This document shows positions 16,424 to 24,489 of a DNA stretch of 35,807 nucleotides, one piece after another. The first letter of the stretch is position 1; every line of letters starts with the position of its first letter. Position numbers and translations under genes: made by a program. The DNA is from Falsiroseomonas sp. (GTDB lineage Bacteria > Pseudomonadota > Alphaproteobacteria > Acetobacterales > Acetobacteraceae). The notes beneath the pieces were generated by a model, which did not search any database, was not told the origin of the DNA, and saw only the letters and a list, made by a program, of their open reading frames with translations. The DNA lies in the NCBI RefSeq assembly GCF_030695085.1, contig NZ_JAUYTS010000175.1:1-35807 (forward strand), given 5' to 3'.

Positions 16424-16711
16424 TCAGTCGTTGATCACATAGGGCAGCAGCGCCAGGAAGCGGGCGCGCTTGATGGCATTCGCCAGCTCGCGCTGCTTCT
16501 TGGCGGAGACCGCCGTGATGCGGCTCGGCACGATCTTGCCGCGCTCCGACAGGAAGCGGGACAGCAGGCGCACATCCTTATAGTCGATCTTCGGCGCGTT
16601 CGGGCCGGAGAACGGGCAGGACTTGCGGCGGCGGTAGAACGGCCGGCGGGCACCGACGGCGGGGCGCCGGGCTGCGGGGTTCAGCGAGGTCTCTTCGTTA
16701 TGGTCGGACAT
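16424..16711 (-). CDS. rpsR: 30S ribosomal protein S18
   Basis: This 95-residue S18 has the core [14 protein letters not shown], then [26 protein letters not shown] and [24 protein letters not shown]18 binds with S6 to the platform of the small subunit. A 20-residue polar N-terminal extension precedes the core. It is 6 bases after rpsF, the nearly universal pairing. Confidence 0.98.
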   Translation of the reverse strand: MSDHNEETSLNPAARRPAVGARRPFYRRRKSCPFSGPNAPKIDYKDVRLLSRFLSERGKIVPSRITAVSAKKQRELANAIKRARFLALLPYVIND

Positions 16712-16717
16712 GATGAA

Positions 16718-17197
16718 TTACTCCTCGCCGCCGGGGCCGCCATCGAGCTCGTCGCGCGGACGGGCACGGAATTCCTCACGGTCGTCACGCTCGCGCCCGC
16801 CGGTGCGGCCGGAGCTGAAGCGGCCGGCCGGGCGCGGGCCGCGGAAGCCGCGGTCACGCTCGCGGTCGTCGGAGCGGCGGGCCAGGATGGCGGACGGCGC
16901 GTCGTCGATCGCCTCGATCCGCAGCGTCAGGCTGCGCAGCACATCCTCGTTCAGGCCAAGCTGGCGCTCGACCTCGAGCAGCGCGGCCGGCGTGGAATCC
17001 AGGCCCAGCAGCATGTAGTGGGCCTTGCGATTCTTCTTGATGCGGTAGGCGAGGCCACGCAGGCCCCAATATTCCCGCTTCTTGACCTCACCGCCGTTCA
17101 GTTCGGTGAGGGTCGCCTGCACCTGGTCGGCGATCGCCTCGACCTGGGCCTGCGTGATATCGTTGCGTGCAATCAGCACGCATTCATACAAGGGCAT
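16718..17197 (-). CDS. rpsF: 30S ribosomal protein S6
   Basis: This 159-residue S6 starts at ATG 17197 with GGAGGG six bases upstream. The core MPLYECVLIARNDITQAQVE through KKREYWGLRGLAYRIKKNRKAHYMLL is typical. From about residue 110 it has an arginine/glycine/aspartate-rich, probably disordered tail, as in other alphaproteobacteria. An open frame continues upstream to 17383, but it has no S6 similarity and lies in the leader. It is first in the ribosomal operon and divergent from fabD. Confidence 0.97.
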   Translation of the reverse strand: MPLYECVLIARNDITQAQVEAIADQVQATLTELNGGEVKKREYWGLRGLAYRIKKNRKAHYMLLGLDSTPAALLEVERQLGLNEDVLRSLTLRIEAIDDAPSAILARRSDDRERDRGFRGPRPAGRFSSGRTGGRERDDREEFRARPRDELDGGPGGEE

Positions 17198-17271
17198 CCG
17201 ATTCCCTCCGGCTGTCTCAGCCCTGCGGCCCCGGGCACCATGCCTGGGACGCGCGCAAACGGGCATAGCCA

Positions 17272-17290
17272 GGACCGATGCCTCGGGTCC
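17272..17290 (-). promoter_or_regulatory. Hairpin in the rpsF leader
   Basis: On the minus strand GGACC-C-GA pairs with TCGGTCC across GGCA, a 7-bp stem with one bulged C. It lies about 75 bases upstream of the rpsF start. rpsF-rpsR leaders of several bacteria bind the S6:S18 complex to autoregulate; whether this stem is such a site is an inference. Confidence 0.3.
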
Positions 17291-17306
17291 CGGCAGGGGA
17301 GCGCGG

Positions 17307-17336
17307 CGTAAAGCACGGCCCCGGGGTCCGGGGCAA
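17307..17336 (-). promoter_or_regulatory. Weak candidate promoter for rpsF operon
   Basis: On the minus strand TTGCCC (17336-17331) and TTTACG (17312-17307) are 18 bases apart, upstream of the leader hairpin. The match to sigma-70 hexamers is modest. Confidence 0.22.
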
Positions 17337-17366
17337 GGGCTTTCCACCCGGATGCCGCCCCGGCCC

Positions 17367-17396
17367 TTGACGCCGCAACCCACACCGCCCTAGGCC
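17367..17396 (+). promoter_or_regulatory. Weak candidate promoter for fabD
   Basis: TTGACG (17367-17372) is a good -35; 17-18 bases later comes CTAGGC/TAGGCC (17390-17396), a poor -10. The position would give a leader of about 50 bases before the fabD ATG at 17452. Confidence 0.25.
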
Positions 17397-17451
17397 GCGC
17401 GACCGCCCCCCTCTAGAACCTGCCCAAGACAGATCGCACGGACCTCCAAAA

Positions 17452-18411
17452 ATGGCGCTCGCCTTCACCTTCCCTGGCCAGGGCAGCCAGGCCCCCGGCA
17501 TGGGCCGCGACCTCGCAGCCGCCTTCCCCGCGGCGCGGGAGGTCTTCCAGGAGGTCGATGAGACCCTGAAGCAGAAGCTGTCCAGGCTGATGTTCGAGGG
17601 GCCGCCGGAGGAACTCACCCTGACCGCCAATGCCCAGCCGGCGCTGATGGCGATGTCGCTCGCCGTGCTGCGGGTGCTGGAGACGGAGGGCGGCTTCGAC
17701 CTGAAGTCCCGCGTCGCGCTGGTCGCCGGCCATTCGCTGGGCGAGTATTCGGCGCTCGCCGCCGCCGGCGCCTTCAGCCTGTCCACCACCGCCCGCCTGC
17801 TGCGGTTGCGCGGCGATGCGATGCAGCAGGCGGTGCCGGCCGGCGAGGGCGCCATGGCCGCGCTGCTGGGCGCCGAGGCCGAGCAGGCCGCCACGATCTG
17901 CGCCGCCGCCGCGGAAGACCCCGCGACCGGGGTGCGGGAGGTGGTGCAGGTGGCGAATGACAATGGCGGCGGCCAGATCGTGATCTCCGGCCATGCCGCC
18001 GCGGTGGACCGCGCGATCGAGGCGGCGAAGGCCGCCGGCGTGAAGCGCGCCATGAAGCTGCCGGTCTCCGCCCCCTTCCACTGCGCGCTGATGGGCCCCG
18101 CGGCGGATGCCATGGCCGAAGCCCTGGCCGAGGCCGAGATGCGCGCTCCGCTGGTGCCGCTTGTTGCCAATGTCTCCGCCGCCAAGGCGACCGACCCGGC
18201 CGAAATCCGCGACCTTCTGGTGCGCCAGGTCACCGGCACGGTGCGCTGGCGCGAATGCATCCTGGCGATGGGCGCGATGGGCTGCGAGCGTTTCGTCGAG
18301 ATCGGCTCCGGCCGCGTGCTGACCGGGCTGATGAAGCGCCTGGCGCCGGAAGCCCAGGCCAGCGCCATCGGCTCCCCGGCGGATATCGAAGCCTTCCTGA
18401 AGTCATTGTGA
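17452..18411 (+). CDS. fabD: Malonyl-CoA:ACP transacylase
   Basis: This 319-residue enzyme transfers malonyl from CoA to ACP for fatty-acid elongation. It starts ALAFTFPGQGSQAPGMG, has the nucleophile Ser95 in GHSLGEYSA and the partner His210 in APFHCALM, with the usual length. The base just before the start reads GGACCTCCAAAA; a clear Shine-Dalgarno is lacking and the CCTCC is the anti-SD sense instead, which is odd. It leads the fab operon; its stop overlaps the start of the tandem-GNAT gene (GTGA). Confidence 0.97.
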   Translation: MALAFTFPGQGSQAPGMGRDLAAAFPAAREVFQEVDETLKQKLSRLMFEGPPEELTLTANAQPALMAMSLAVLRVLETEGGFDLKSRVALVAGHSLGEYSALAAAGAFSLSTTARLLRLRGDAMQQAVPAGEGAMAALLGAEAEQAATICAAAAEDPATGVREVVQVANDNGGGQIVISGHAAAVDRAIEAAKAAGVKRAMKLPVSAPFHCALMGPAADAMAEALAEAEMRAPLVPLVANVSAAKATDPAEIRDLLVRQVTGTVRWRECILAMGAMGCERFVEIGSGRVLTGLMKRLAPEAQASAIGSPADIEAFLKSL

Positions 18412-19334
18412 CCCCCGGGGTGACCCACTGGTTCGACCTCACCTCCCAGCCCCGCGCGGAGGAGGAAAAGGCCGCGCGCGATGCGCTGTGGGCCGCCAAT
18501 ACGGCGGCCGGCTTCCCGCGCGACCGGCAGGGGCTGTCCGTGCTGCTGCGCGATGGCGAGGGGACGGTGGTGGGTGGGCTGGTCGGCGCCACGGGCTGGG
18601 GCTGGCTGTATATCGAGAATCTTGCGGTGCCGTCCGAGCTGCGCGGCGCCGGCTGGGGCCGCAGGCTGATGGCGGCAGCGGAGGATGAGGCGCGGCGGCG
18701 CGGCTGCACGGGCATGCGGCTCGACACCTATACCTTCCAGGCGCGCGGCTTCTATGAACGGCTCGGCTTCACCGTGGTCGGCCAGATCGAGGATTGCCCG
18801 CCGGGCCAGACCCGCTTCACCATGACCAAGCGGCTGGACCGGCCAGAACCCGCGCCTGAACCCTGGCCGGATGCGGCTGCGCCGCGCGTCACCATCACGC
18901 AGACGACGGCGCAGGCCGACCCGGTGATCCCAGTGCTGGTCGCCGGCCTCACGGCGCACGCCATGCCGCATGCCGGCCGGTCCAACCCCGAAAGCTTCAA
19001 CTTGGTGGTCCGCGCGCCGGGCGAGGCCGTGCCGGTGGGCGGGTTGAATGGCAGCTTCTTCTACGGCTGGATGTACATCAACCTGTTCCATCTGCCCGAA
19101 GCCCTGCGCGGCCAGGGCCTCGGCCGTGCGCTGATGGAACGGGCGGAAGCGGCGGCGCGGGCGCGGGGCTGCACCGGCATCTGGCTCGATACCTTCAGCT
19201 TCCAGGCCCGGCCCTTCTACGAATCGCTCGGCTACCGGCTGTTCGCGACGCTGGAAGATTGCCCGCCGGGCCATGCCCGGCACTACCTGATGAAACGTCT
19301 CCCGATGAGACTCCCAAGCGACGGAGAAGCCTGA
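18408..19334 (+). CDS. Tandem GNAT N-acetyltransferase (two fused, duplicated domains)
   Basis: This 308-residue protein is made of two GNAT domains, about residues 1-140 and 160-300. Their acetyl-CoA loops are ELRGAGWGRRLM and ALRGQGLGRALM. Their C-terminal parts are clearly duplicated: LDTYTFQARGFYERLG against LDTFSFQARPFYESLG, then EDCPPG and KRL in both. The N-terminal parts have diverged. The start is GTG at 18408, overlapping the fabD stop; a GTG at 18420 is the alternative. The stop overlaps the fabG ATG (TGATG). So it is translated between two fatty-acid genes. The acceptor is unknown: a small amine, a protein or possibly an acyl carrier-linked substrate. Confidence 0.9.
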   Translation: MTPGVTHWFDLTSQPRAEEEKAARDALWAANTAAGFPRDRQGLSVLLRDGEGTVVGGLVGATGWGWLYIENLAVPSELRGAGWGRRLMAAAEDEARRRGCTGMRLDTYTFQARGFYERLGFTVVGQIEDCPPGQTRFTMTKRLDRPEPAPEPWPDAAAPRVTITQTTAQADPVIPVLVAGLTAHAMPHAGRSNPESFNLVVRAPGEAVPVGGLNGSFFYGWMYINLFHLPEALRGQGLGRALMERAEAAARARGCTGIWLDTFSFQARPFYESLGYRLFATLEDCPPGHARHYLMKRLPMRLPSDGEA

Positions 19335-20074
19335 TGTTCGACCTCACCGGCAAGGTGGCCCTGGTCACCGGCGCCACTGGCGGCATCGGCGCCGCCATCG
19401 CAACCGCGCTGCATGCGCAAGGCGCCAAGGTGGCCATCACCGGGCGGCGGGAGGCGGAACTCGCCGCGCTGGCCGAGGCGCTGGGGGGCGATCGTGTGCT
19501 GGTGGCACCCGCCGACCTCGCCGACCCCGCCGCCCCCGCGGCGCTGGTGGAGACGGTGGAGGCGGGCCTCGGGCCGCTCGATATCCTGGTGAACAATGCC
19601 GGCTTCACGCGGGACATGCTGGCGCTGCGGATGGGCGATGCGGATTGGAACGCGGTGCTGGAAGTGGACCTGACCGCCCCCTTCCGCCTCGCCCGCAGCG
19701 CGTTGCGCGGCATGATGAAGCGGCGCGCCGGGCGCATCATCTCCATCGCCAGCATCGTCGGCGTCACCGGCAATGCCGGCCAGGCGAACTACGCCGCCGC
19801 CAAGGCCGGGCTGATCGGCATGAGCAAGTCGCTCGCCCAGGAAGTGGCGACGCGCGGCGTGACGGTGAATGTGGTGGCGCCGGGCTTCGTGAAGACCGCA
19901 ATGACGGACGCCCTGCCGGAAGCCGCCCGCACCGCCCTGCTGAGCCGCATCCCGACCCAGCGGATGGGCGCGCCGGAGGATATCGCGGCCGCCGTCACCT
20001 ACCTCGCCAGCACCGAGGCAGGCTGGGTGACCGGCCAGACCATTCATGTGAATGGCGGCATGGCGATGATCTGA
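19334..20074 (+). CDS. fabG: 3-oxoacyl-[acyl-carrier-protein] reductase
   Basis: This 246-residue SDR reduces 3-oxoacyl-ACP with NADPH. It has TGATGGIG at residues 12-19, NNAG at 87-90, and the catalytic Ser140, Tyr153 and Lys157 (ANYAAAKAG), then VAPGFVKTAMTDALPE and a C terminus GQTIHVNGGMAMI typical of FabG. The ATG at 19334 overlaps the stop of the GNAT gene. It lies before acpP and fabF, so the assignment is firm. Confidence 0.96.
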   Translation: MFDLTGKVALVTGATGGIGAAIATALHAQGAKVAITGRREAELAALAEALGGDRVLVAPADLADPAAPAALVETVEAGLGPLDILVNNAGFTRDMLALRMGDADWNAVLEVDLTAPFRLARSALRGMMKRRAGRIISIASIVGVTGNAGQANYAAAKAGLIGMSKSLAQEVATRGVTVNVVAPGFVKTAMTDALPEAARTALLSRIPTQRMGAPEDIAAAVTYLASTEAGWVTGQTIHVNGGMAMI

Positions 20075-20248
20075 AGCGCCACGGTCAAGGAAAAACCGCT
20101 GCCGCAGGCCCCAACGGCTTGCGCGGCGACTGCGCCTAGGCCAAGTGACGCTTCCATGTTAAGCCGCCCCGCCCCGGACCCGGGTCAAGGGATTCCAGGT
20201 TCCGGGTGGCCCAATGCGCACGGCACGACCAGCAGGAGACATCGCGGG

Positions 20249-20488
20249 ATGAGCGACACCGCCGACAAGGTGAAGAAGATCGTTGTGGAGCACCTCGGCG
20301 TCGAGGAATCCAAGGTGACCACCGAGGCGTCGTTCATCGACGACCTGGGCGCGGACAGCCTGGACACGGTCGAGCTGGTCATGGCCTTCGAGGAAGCCTT
20401 CGGGGTCGAGATCCCGGATGATGCGGCCGAGAAGATCACGACCGTCAAGGACGCGATCGACTACATCGAGAAGCAGAAGTCCGCCTGA
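20249..20488 (+). CDS. acpP: Acyl carrier protein
   Basis: This 79-residue acidic protein carries growing acyl chains. The phosphopantetheine site is Ser37 in [12 protein letters not shown]. The N terminus [18 protein letters not shown] and the end DAIDYIEKQ match AcpP. AGGAGA lies about 9 bases before the ATG. The 174-base gap after fabG is the only long gap in the fab cluster and probably holds a separate promoter, as ACP is made in large excess; no hexamer pair there is convincing. Confidence 0.98.
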   Translation: MSDTADKVKKIVVEHLGVEESKVTTEASFIDDLGADSLDTVELVMAFEEAFGVEIPDDAAEKITTVKDAIDYIEKQKSA

Positions 20489-20524
20489 TTTCAAGCGTGT
20501 GAATTGTAGGTAGGGGAAGCAGCG

Positions 20525-21814
20525 GTGTTCGGTCATCTCGTTGCGCCGCGGCGCGTTGTCGTCACGGGAATGGGTATTGCCTGCCCGCTCGGCCTGGGTG
20601 TGGAAAACGTGTGGAAGCGCATGCTGGCCGGCGAAAGCGGGCTGGCGGCGATCCAGAACTTCGACACCAGCGCCCTGCCGGCCAAGATCGCAGGCCAGGT
20701 GCCGCTCGGCACCCGGGCCGAGGGCAAGCTCGACATCAACGAGTGGATCCCGGTCAAGGACCAGAAGAAGATGGACCGCTTCATCCAGCTCGCGCTGGTG
20801 GCGGCCACCGAAGCGGTCGAGGATAGCGGCTGGAATCCTGGTGAGGACCAGGAGGAGGAACGCTGCCGCACCGGCGTGATGATCGGCTCGGGCATCGGCG
20901 GCCTGCCGACCATCTACGAAGCTTCCCTGCTGATCGCGCAGAACAAGACGCGGCGCATTTCGCCCTTCTTCATCCCCTCCGCGCTGATCAACCTGGCCTC
21001 CGGCCATGTCTCCATCAAATACGGCTTCAAGGGTCCGAACCATTCCGTGGTCACGGCCTGCGCCACTGGCGTGCATGCGCTGGGCGATGCGGCGCGGCTG
21101 ATTGCGCTGAACGATGCGGATGTCATGGTCGCCGGCGGCGCCGAGGCCGCGGTGGCGGAGATCGGCATGGCCGGCTTCTGCGCCTCCCGCGCCCTGTCCA
21201 CCGCCTTCAATGACGACCCGACCAAGGGCAGCCGCCCCTGGGACCGCGACCGCGACGGCTTCGTCATGGGCGAGGGTGCCGGGGTGCTGGTGCTGGAAGA
21301 ACTCGAACACGCCAAGGCGCGCGGCGCCAAGATCTATGCCGAGGTGATCGGCTACGGCATGTCGGGCGATGCCTACCACATCACCGCGCCGACCGAGGAT
21401 GGCGACGGCGCCTTCCGCGCCATGCGGGCCGCGCTGAAATCGGCCAGCCTGGAGCCGTCCCAGATCCAGTATGTCAACGCGCACGGCACCTCCACGCCAA
21501 TGGGCGACGACCTGGAATTGCAGGCGGTGGAGCGGCTGTGGGGGGATGAGGCGAAGAACCTCGCCATGTCCTCCACCAAATCCGCCATCGGGCATCTTCT
21601 CGGCGCGGCCGGGGCGGTGGAGGGCATCTTCTCGATCCTGGCGATCCGCGACAGCGTCGCCCCGCCGACGCTGAACCTGGAAAATCCGTCCCGCGAAAGC
21701 CCGATCGACCGGGTGGCGCTGGAAGCCCAGAAGCGGCCGATCGAGACCGTGCTGTCCAACAGCTTCGGCTTCGGTGGCACCAATGCCAGCATCATTTTCC
21801 GCAAGGCGCCCTGA
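20525..21814 (+). CDS. fabF: 3-oxoacyl-[acyl-carrier-protein] synthase II
   Basis: This 429-residue condensing enzyme elongates acyl-ACP with malonyl-ACP. It has the active-site Cys179 (TACATGVHA), His320 (NAHGTSTP) and His357 (KSAIGHLLGA, with Lys352), and the C-terminal NSFGFGGTNAS. It starts with GTG at 20525, preceded by GGGGAAG; this puts the RRVVVTGMGIACPLG strand at the usual place. It is 36 bases after acpP. Hairpins follow in the gap before mltG. Confidence 0.98.
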   Translation: MFGHLVAPRRVVVTGMGIACPLGLGVENVWKRMLAGESGLAAIQNFDTSALPAKIAGQVPLGTRAEGKLDINEWIPVKDQKKMDRFIQLALVAATEAVEDSGWNPGEDQEEERCRTGVMIGSGIGGLPTIYEASLLIAQNKTRRISPFFIPSALINLASGHVSIKYGFKGPNHSVVTACATGVHALGDAARLIALNDADVMVAGGAEAAVAEIGMAGFCASRALSTAFNDDPTKGSRPWDRDRDGFVMGEGAGVLVLEELEHAKARGAKIYAEVIGYGMSGDAYHITAPTEDGDGAFRAMRAALKSASLEPSQIQYVNAHGTSTPMGDDLELQAVERLWGDEAKNLAMSSTKSAIGHLLGAAGAVEGIFSILAIRDSVAPPTLNLENPSRESPIDRVALEAQKRPIETVLSNSFGFGGTNASIIFRKAP

Positions 21815-21831
21815 CGTCTCGCCGGACCCCC

Positions 21832-21855
21832 GTCATCGTCAACAGTGACGACGAC
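21832..21855 (+). terminator. Hairpin downstream of fabF
   Basis: GTCATCGTCA (21832-21841) pairs with TGACGACGAC (21846-21855) with one A-C mismatch and an ACAG loop. It lies 17 bases after the fabF stop. There is no U-tract. Confidence 0.4.
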
Positions 21856-21893
21856 ATGGGCCTGGCCATTTGTCCCGGCGCATCTTCCGGGTC

Positions 21894-21913
21894 GCCAAGC
21901 GCTATCGCTTGGC
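21894..21913 (+). terminator. Second hairpin between fabF and mltG
   Basis: GCCAAGCG (21894-21901) pairs perfectly with CGCTTGGC (21906-21913) across CTAT, followed by TTGATAAT. It is a candidate terminator of the fab operon or a leader structure of mltG. Confidence 0.45.
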
Positions 21914-21968
21914 TTGATAATGCTCCAGCCGCCTTGCCAGGGGTGGCGTCCGACGCCAGTCATAAGCC

Positions 21969-22946
21969 ATGCGCCGTCTGATCGCCCTTCTGCTTCTCGT
22001 GCTGTTCCTGGCCGCCGGTGCCGGGGGGGCCTTCTGGTATGCGCGGGAGCAATGGACCGCGCCCGGCCCGCTGGCCGAGCCGGTGCAGATGGTGGTGCCG
22101 CGCGGCGGCACCGCGGCGATCGCCGAGGCGCTGGCGGAGCGCGGCATCATCGCCCAGCCCCTGCCCTTCCTGGCCGCCACCTGGCTGACCCGCGCGGAAG
22201 GCCCGCTGCGCGCCGCTGAATTCCAGTTCCCCGCCCGTGCCAGCCTGCGCGATGTGCTGCATGTGCTGCGCGACGCCCGCCCGGTGCAGCGCCGCCTGAC
22301 CATCCCCGAAGGCCTGACCGTGCAGCAGATCACCCGGCTGCTGGAAGCGGCCGAGGGTCTGGTGGGCGACATCCCCGCCTTCGCCGAGGGCGAGGTTCTG
22401 CCGGAGACCTATGCGTATCAATGGGGTGACAACCGCGCCGCCGTGGTGCGCCGGGCGAAGCAGGTGATGGACCAGGCGTTGGCCGAGATCTGGGCCGCCC
22501 GCGCCCAGAACCTGCCATTCGAGACGCCGCGCGAAGCGCTGATCCTGGCCAGCATCGTGGAGCGTGAGACCGGCCAGCGGGAGGAGCGCGCGCTGGTTGC
22601 CGGTGTCTTCATCAACCGCCTGCGCCGCGGCATGATGCTGCAATCCGATCCCACCGCCGCCTATGCTGCCGCCGATGGCGGGGTGCTGGACCGGCCGCTG
22701 ACCCGCGCCGACCTCGACGCCGACCACCCCTTCAACACCTACCGCATCCGCGGCCTGCCGCCCGCCCCCATCGCCAGCCCCGGGCGCGCCGCCTTGCGCG
22801 CCGTGGTGCAGCCGGAAGCCACCGACTACATCTATTTCGTCGCCGATGGCACCGGCGGCCACGCCTTCGGCCGCACCCTGGCGGAGCACAACCGCAACGT
22901 GGCGCGGTGGCGGGAGATCGAGAGGTCCCGCGCCAACCCGAGATGA
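21969..22946 (+). CDS. mltG: Endolytic transglycosylase MltG
   Basis: This 325-residue YceG-family protein cuts nascent glycan strands in the inner membrane and so sets peptidoglycan chain length. It has one N-terminal membrane segment (residues 4-24), a LysM-like part (VPRGGTAAIAEALAERGII), and the catalytic domain with Glu198 in LASIVERETG, followed by VFINRLRRGMMLQSDPTAAY and TYRIRGLPPAPIASPG. In alphaproteobacteria mltG follows fabF, as here. No strong ribosome site precedes the ATG. The stop overlaps the start of the EamA gene (ATGA). Confidence 0.96.
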   Translation: MRRLIALLLLVLFLAAGAGGAFWYAREQWTAPGPLAEPVQMVVPRGGTAAIAEALAERGIIAQPLPFLAATWLTRAEGPLRAAEFQFPARASLRDVLHVLRDARPVQRRLTIPEGLTVQQITRLLEAAEGLVGDIPAFAEGEVLPETYAYQWGDNRAAVVRRAKQVMDQALAEIWAARAQNLPFETPREALILASIVERETGQREERALVAGVFINRLRRGMMLQSDPTAAYAAADGGVLDRPLTRADLDADHPFNTYRIRGLPPAPIASPGRAALRAVVQPEATDYIYFVADGTGGHAFGRTLAEHNRNVARWREIERSRANPR

Positions 22947-23827
22947 ACACCCCGGCTTTGCTCAGCGGCCCCGCGCTGTGGTGGCGGCTGTTGGTGATCG
23001 GTGGGCTGTGGGGGTCTTCCTTCCCGCTGCTTCGGCTGATCGCCGCGGAAATGTCGCCCTTCGCGCTGGCCGCGGTGCGGGGCGGCTTCGCGGCGCTGGC
23101 GGTGCTGGCTTTCCTCGCGGCCAGCGGGCAGTTGCGCGGCCCGATCCGGCGCTACTGGCTGCCGGCGCTGGTGCTCGGCACCTGCAATGGCTGGGTGCCG
23201 AATCTGCTGACTGCCTCGGCACTCGGCCACATCCAGGCCGCCCCGGCCGCCCTGATCCATGCCGGAACGCCGCTGCTGGTGGCGCTGATCGCCTATGTGG
23301 TGCTGCGGGAAGAACGGCCCGGGCTGCGCGGCGTGGCCGGGCTGTTGGTGGGGTTTGCCGGCATCGCGGTGATCCTGGGGCCGGATGCGCTGGTGGGCGG
23401 CGCCAGCTTCACCGGCGGCCTGCTGATCCTGCTGTCTGGCCTGTTCTACGCCATGGGCACCGTCTATGCGCGGAAGGCCCGCATCGGGGGGGCGCCGCAG
23501 ATCGTACTGGGGCAGCAGGTGGTGGCGGGGCTGGTGGCGGGCGGGTTGTCGCTGCCCTTCGGCGGGGTCGAATCCTACATCCAGCCGGGCTGGGTCTATG
23601 GCGTGCTGGCGCTGCTGGGCATTGCCACCTCCGCCTTGCCGCTGACCATGTTCCTGCGGCTGCTGGCCCGCTCGCGCGTCACCGATGCTTCCATGGTCGG
23701 CTACATCCAGCCGCCCTTCGCGGCGGCGGTGGGGGCGCTGCTGCTGGGGGAATGGCCGTCGCCGCTGGTGCTGGTGGGCGGCGCCGTGGTGCTGTGCGGG
23801 GTGTGGCTGGCGACCTCCCGCAGGTAG
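22943..23827 (+). CDS. EamA/DMT-family transporter
   Basis: This 294-residue membrane protein has ten predicted hydrophobic helices in two EamA repeats (roughly residues 12-140 and 155-290). The repeat motifs include GLWGSSFPLLRLI near the N terminus and GYIQPPFAAAVGALLLGE near the C terminus. Such drug/metabolite transporters export amino acids, nucleobases or other small molecules; the substrate is not visible. The ATG at 22943 overlaps the mltG stop, so it is translationally coupled. A convergent hairpin follows. Confidence 0.92.
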   Translation: MNTPALLSGPALWWRLLVIGGLWGSSFPLLRLIAAEMSPFALAAVRGGFAALAVLAFLAASGQLRGPIRRYWLPALVLGTCNGWVPNLLTASALGHIQAAPAALIHAGTPLLVALIAYVVLREERPGLRGVAGLLVGFAGIAVILGPDALVGGASFTGGLLILLSGLFYAMGTVYARKARIGGAPQIVLGQQVVAGLVAGGLSLPFGGVESYIQPGWVYGVLALLGIATSALPLTMFLRLLARSRVTDASMVGYIQPPFAAAVGALLLGEWPSPLVLVGGAVVLCGVWLATSRR

Positions 23828-23840
23828 ATTGAGGCCGGCC

Positions 23841-23869
23841 GGGCACAACGGAAACGCGCCGTTGCGCCC
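23841..23869. terminator. Bidirectional hairpin between convergent EamA and hsp20 genes
   Basis: GGGCACAACGG (23841-23851) pairs with CCGTTGCGCCC (23859-23869) with a single A-C mismatch and a 7-base loop. It lies between the EamA stop (23827) and the hsp20 stop (23883), so it can serve both. Confidence 0.55.
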
Positions 23870-23882
23870 GCGCCGAGGCGGC

Positions 23883-24401
23883 TCAGCTGGCGCCCTTGAT
23901 CTCGATCCGCTTCGCCTGCGGCTTGTTGTTGGGCGGCCGGGGGATGTTCAGATGCAGCACGCCCTTCTCGAAGCTGGCCTGCACCTGGTCGGGCGCCGGG
24001 TCGAAGGGCAGCGCCAGACGGCGCAGGAAGGTCCCGCGGGCGCGTTCAACCAGGTGCCAGCGCGTCTGCGGGTCCGTCTCCTCCCGCGTGTCGTGGCGGT
24101 CGCCGCGGATCGTCAGGACGCCGTCCTCCACCTCGATGGTCACGTCCTTGGCATCCAGGCCAGGCAGTTCGGCCGTCACCTCGAGGCCGGATGACGTCTC
24201 CGCCACATTCAGCCGCGGCGCGGTGATGCCGGCCGCCATTGCGGGGGCGGCGAAGGGTGCGGGCAGGCCCCAGCCGTTGGAGACCTGCTCCAGCAGGCGG
24301 TCCATGCCCCGGCGCAGGGCGAGGAAGGGATCATTCTCGTTCCAATGGGCCGGCGGCGCAGGGCGATTCGGCGTGGTGGGCGTTGGCGAGGATTGGCTCA
24401 T
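23883..24401 (-). CDS. Hsp20/alpha-crystallin family small heat shock protein
   Basis: This 172-residue chaperone has a proline-rich N-terminal arm with DPFLALRRGMDRLLEQV, then the alpha-crystallin domain from about residue 60: LNVAETSSGLEVTAELPGLDAKDVTIEVEDGVLTI, and the conserved FLRRLALPF and SFEKGVLHLNIPR. It holds unfolded proteins under stress. ATG 24401 has GGAG 8 bases upstream and is chosen over an in-frame GTG three codons earlier. An FNR/FixK-like box lies about 88 bases upstream, and no heat-shock sigma-32 promoter was seen, so oxygen limitation rather than heat may control it. Confidence 0.93.
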   Translation of the reverse strand: MSQSSPTPTTPNRPAPPAHWNENDPFLALRRGMDRLLEQVSNGWGLPAPFAAPAMAAGITAPRLNVAETSSGLEVTAELPGLDAKDVTIEVEDGVLTIRGDRHDTREETDPQTRWHLVERARGTFLRRLALPFDPAPDQVQASFEKGVLHLNIPRPPNNKPQAKRIEIKGAS

Positions 24402-24489
24402 GGCGGTCACTCCGCATGGGGTCCAGGCAGGTCGCGGTGGCGGTGGCCAGCCGCGCCGGCAGCATCACCCCTGTTCGCCCGGCGGTGCC

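Noticed and set aside
17198..17383. N-terminal extension of ribosomal protein S6
   Set aside because: The extension has no S6 similarity; ATG 17197 has a good Shine-Dalgarno and the normal S6 N terminus MPLYECVLI.
20119..20142. Promoter for acpP from TTGCGC and TAGGCC
   Set aside because: The spacing is only 12 bases, too short for a sigma-70 promoter.
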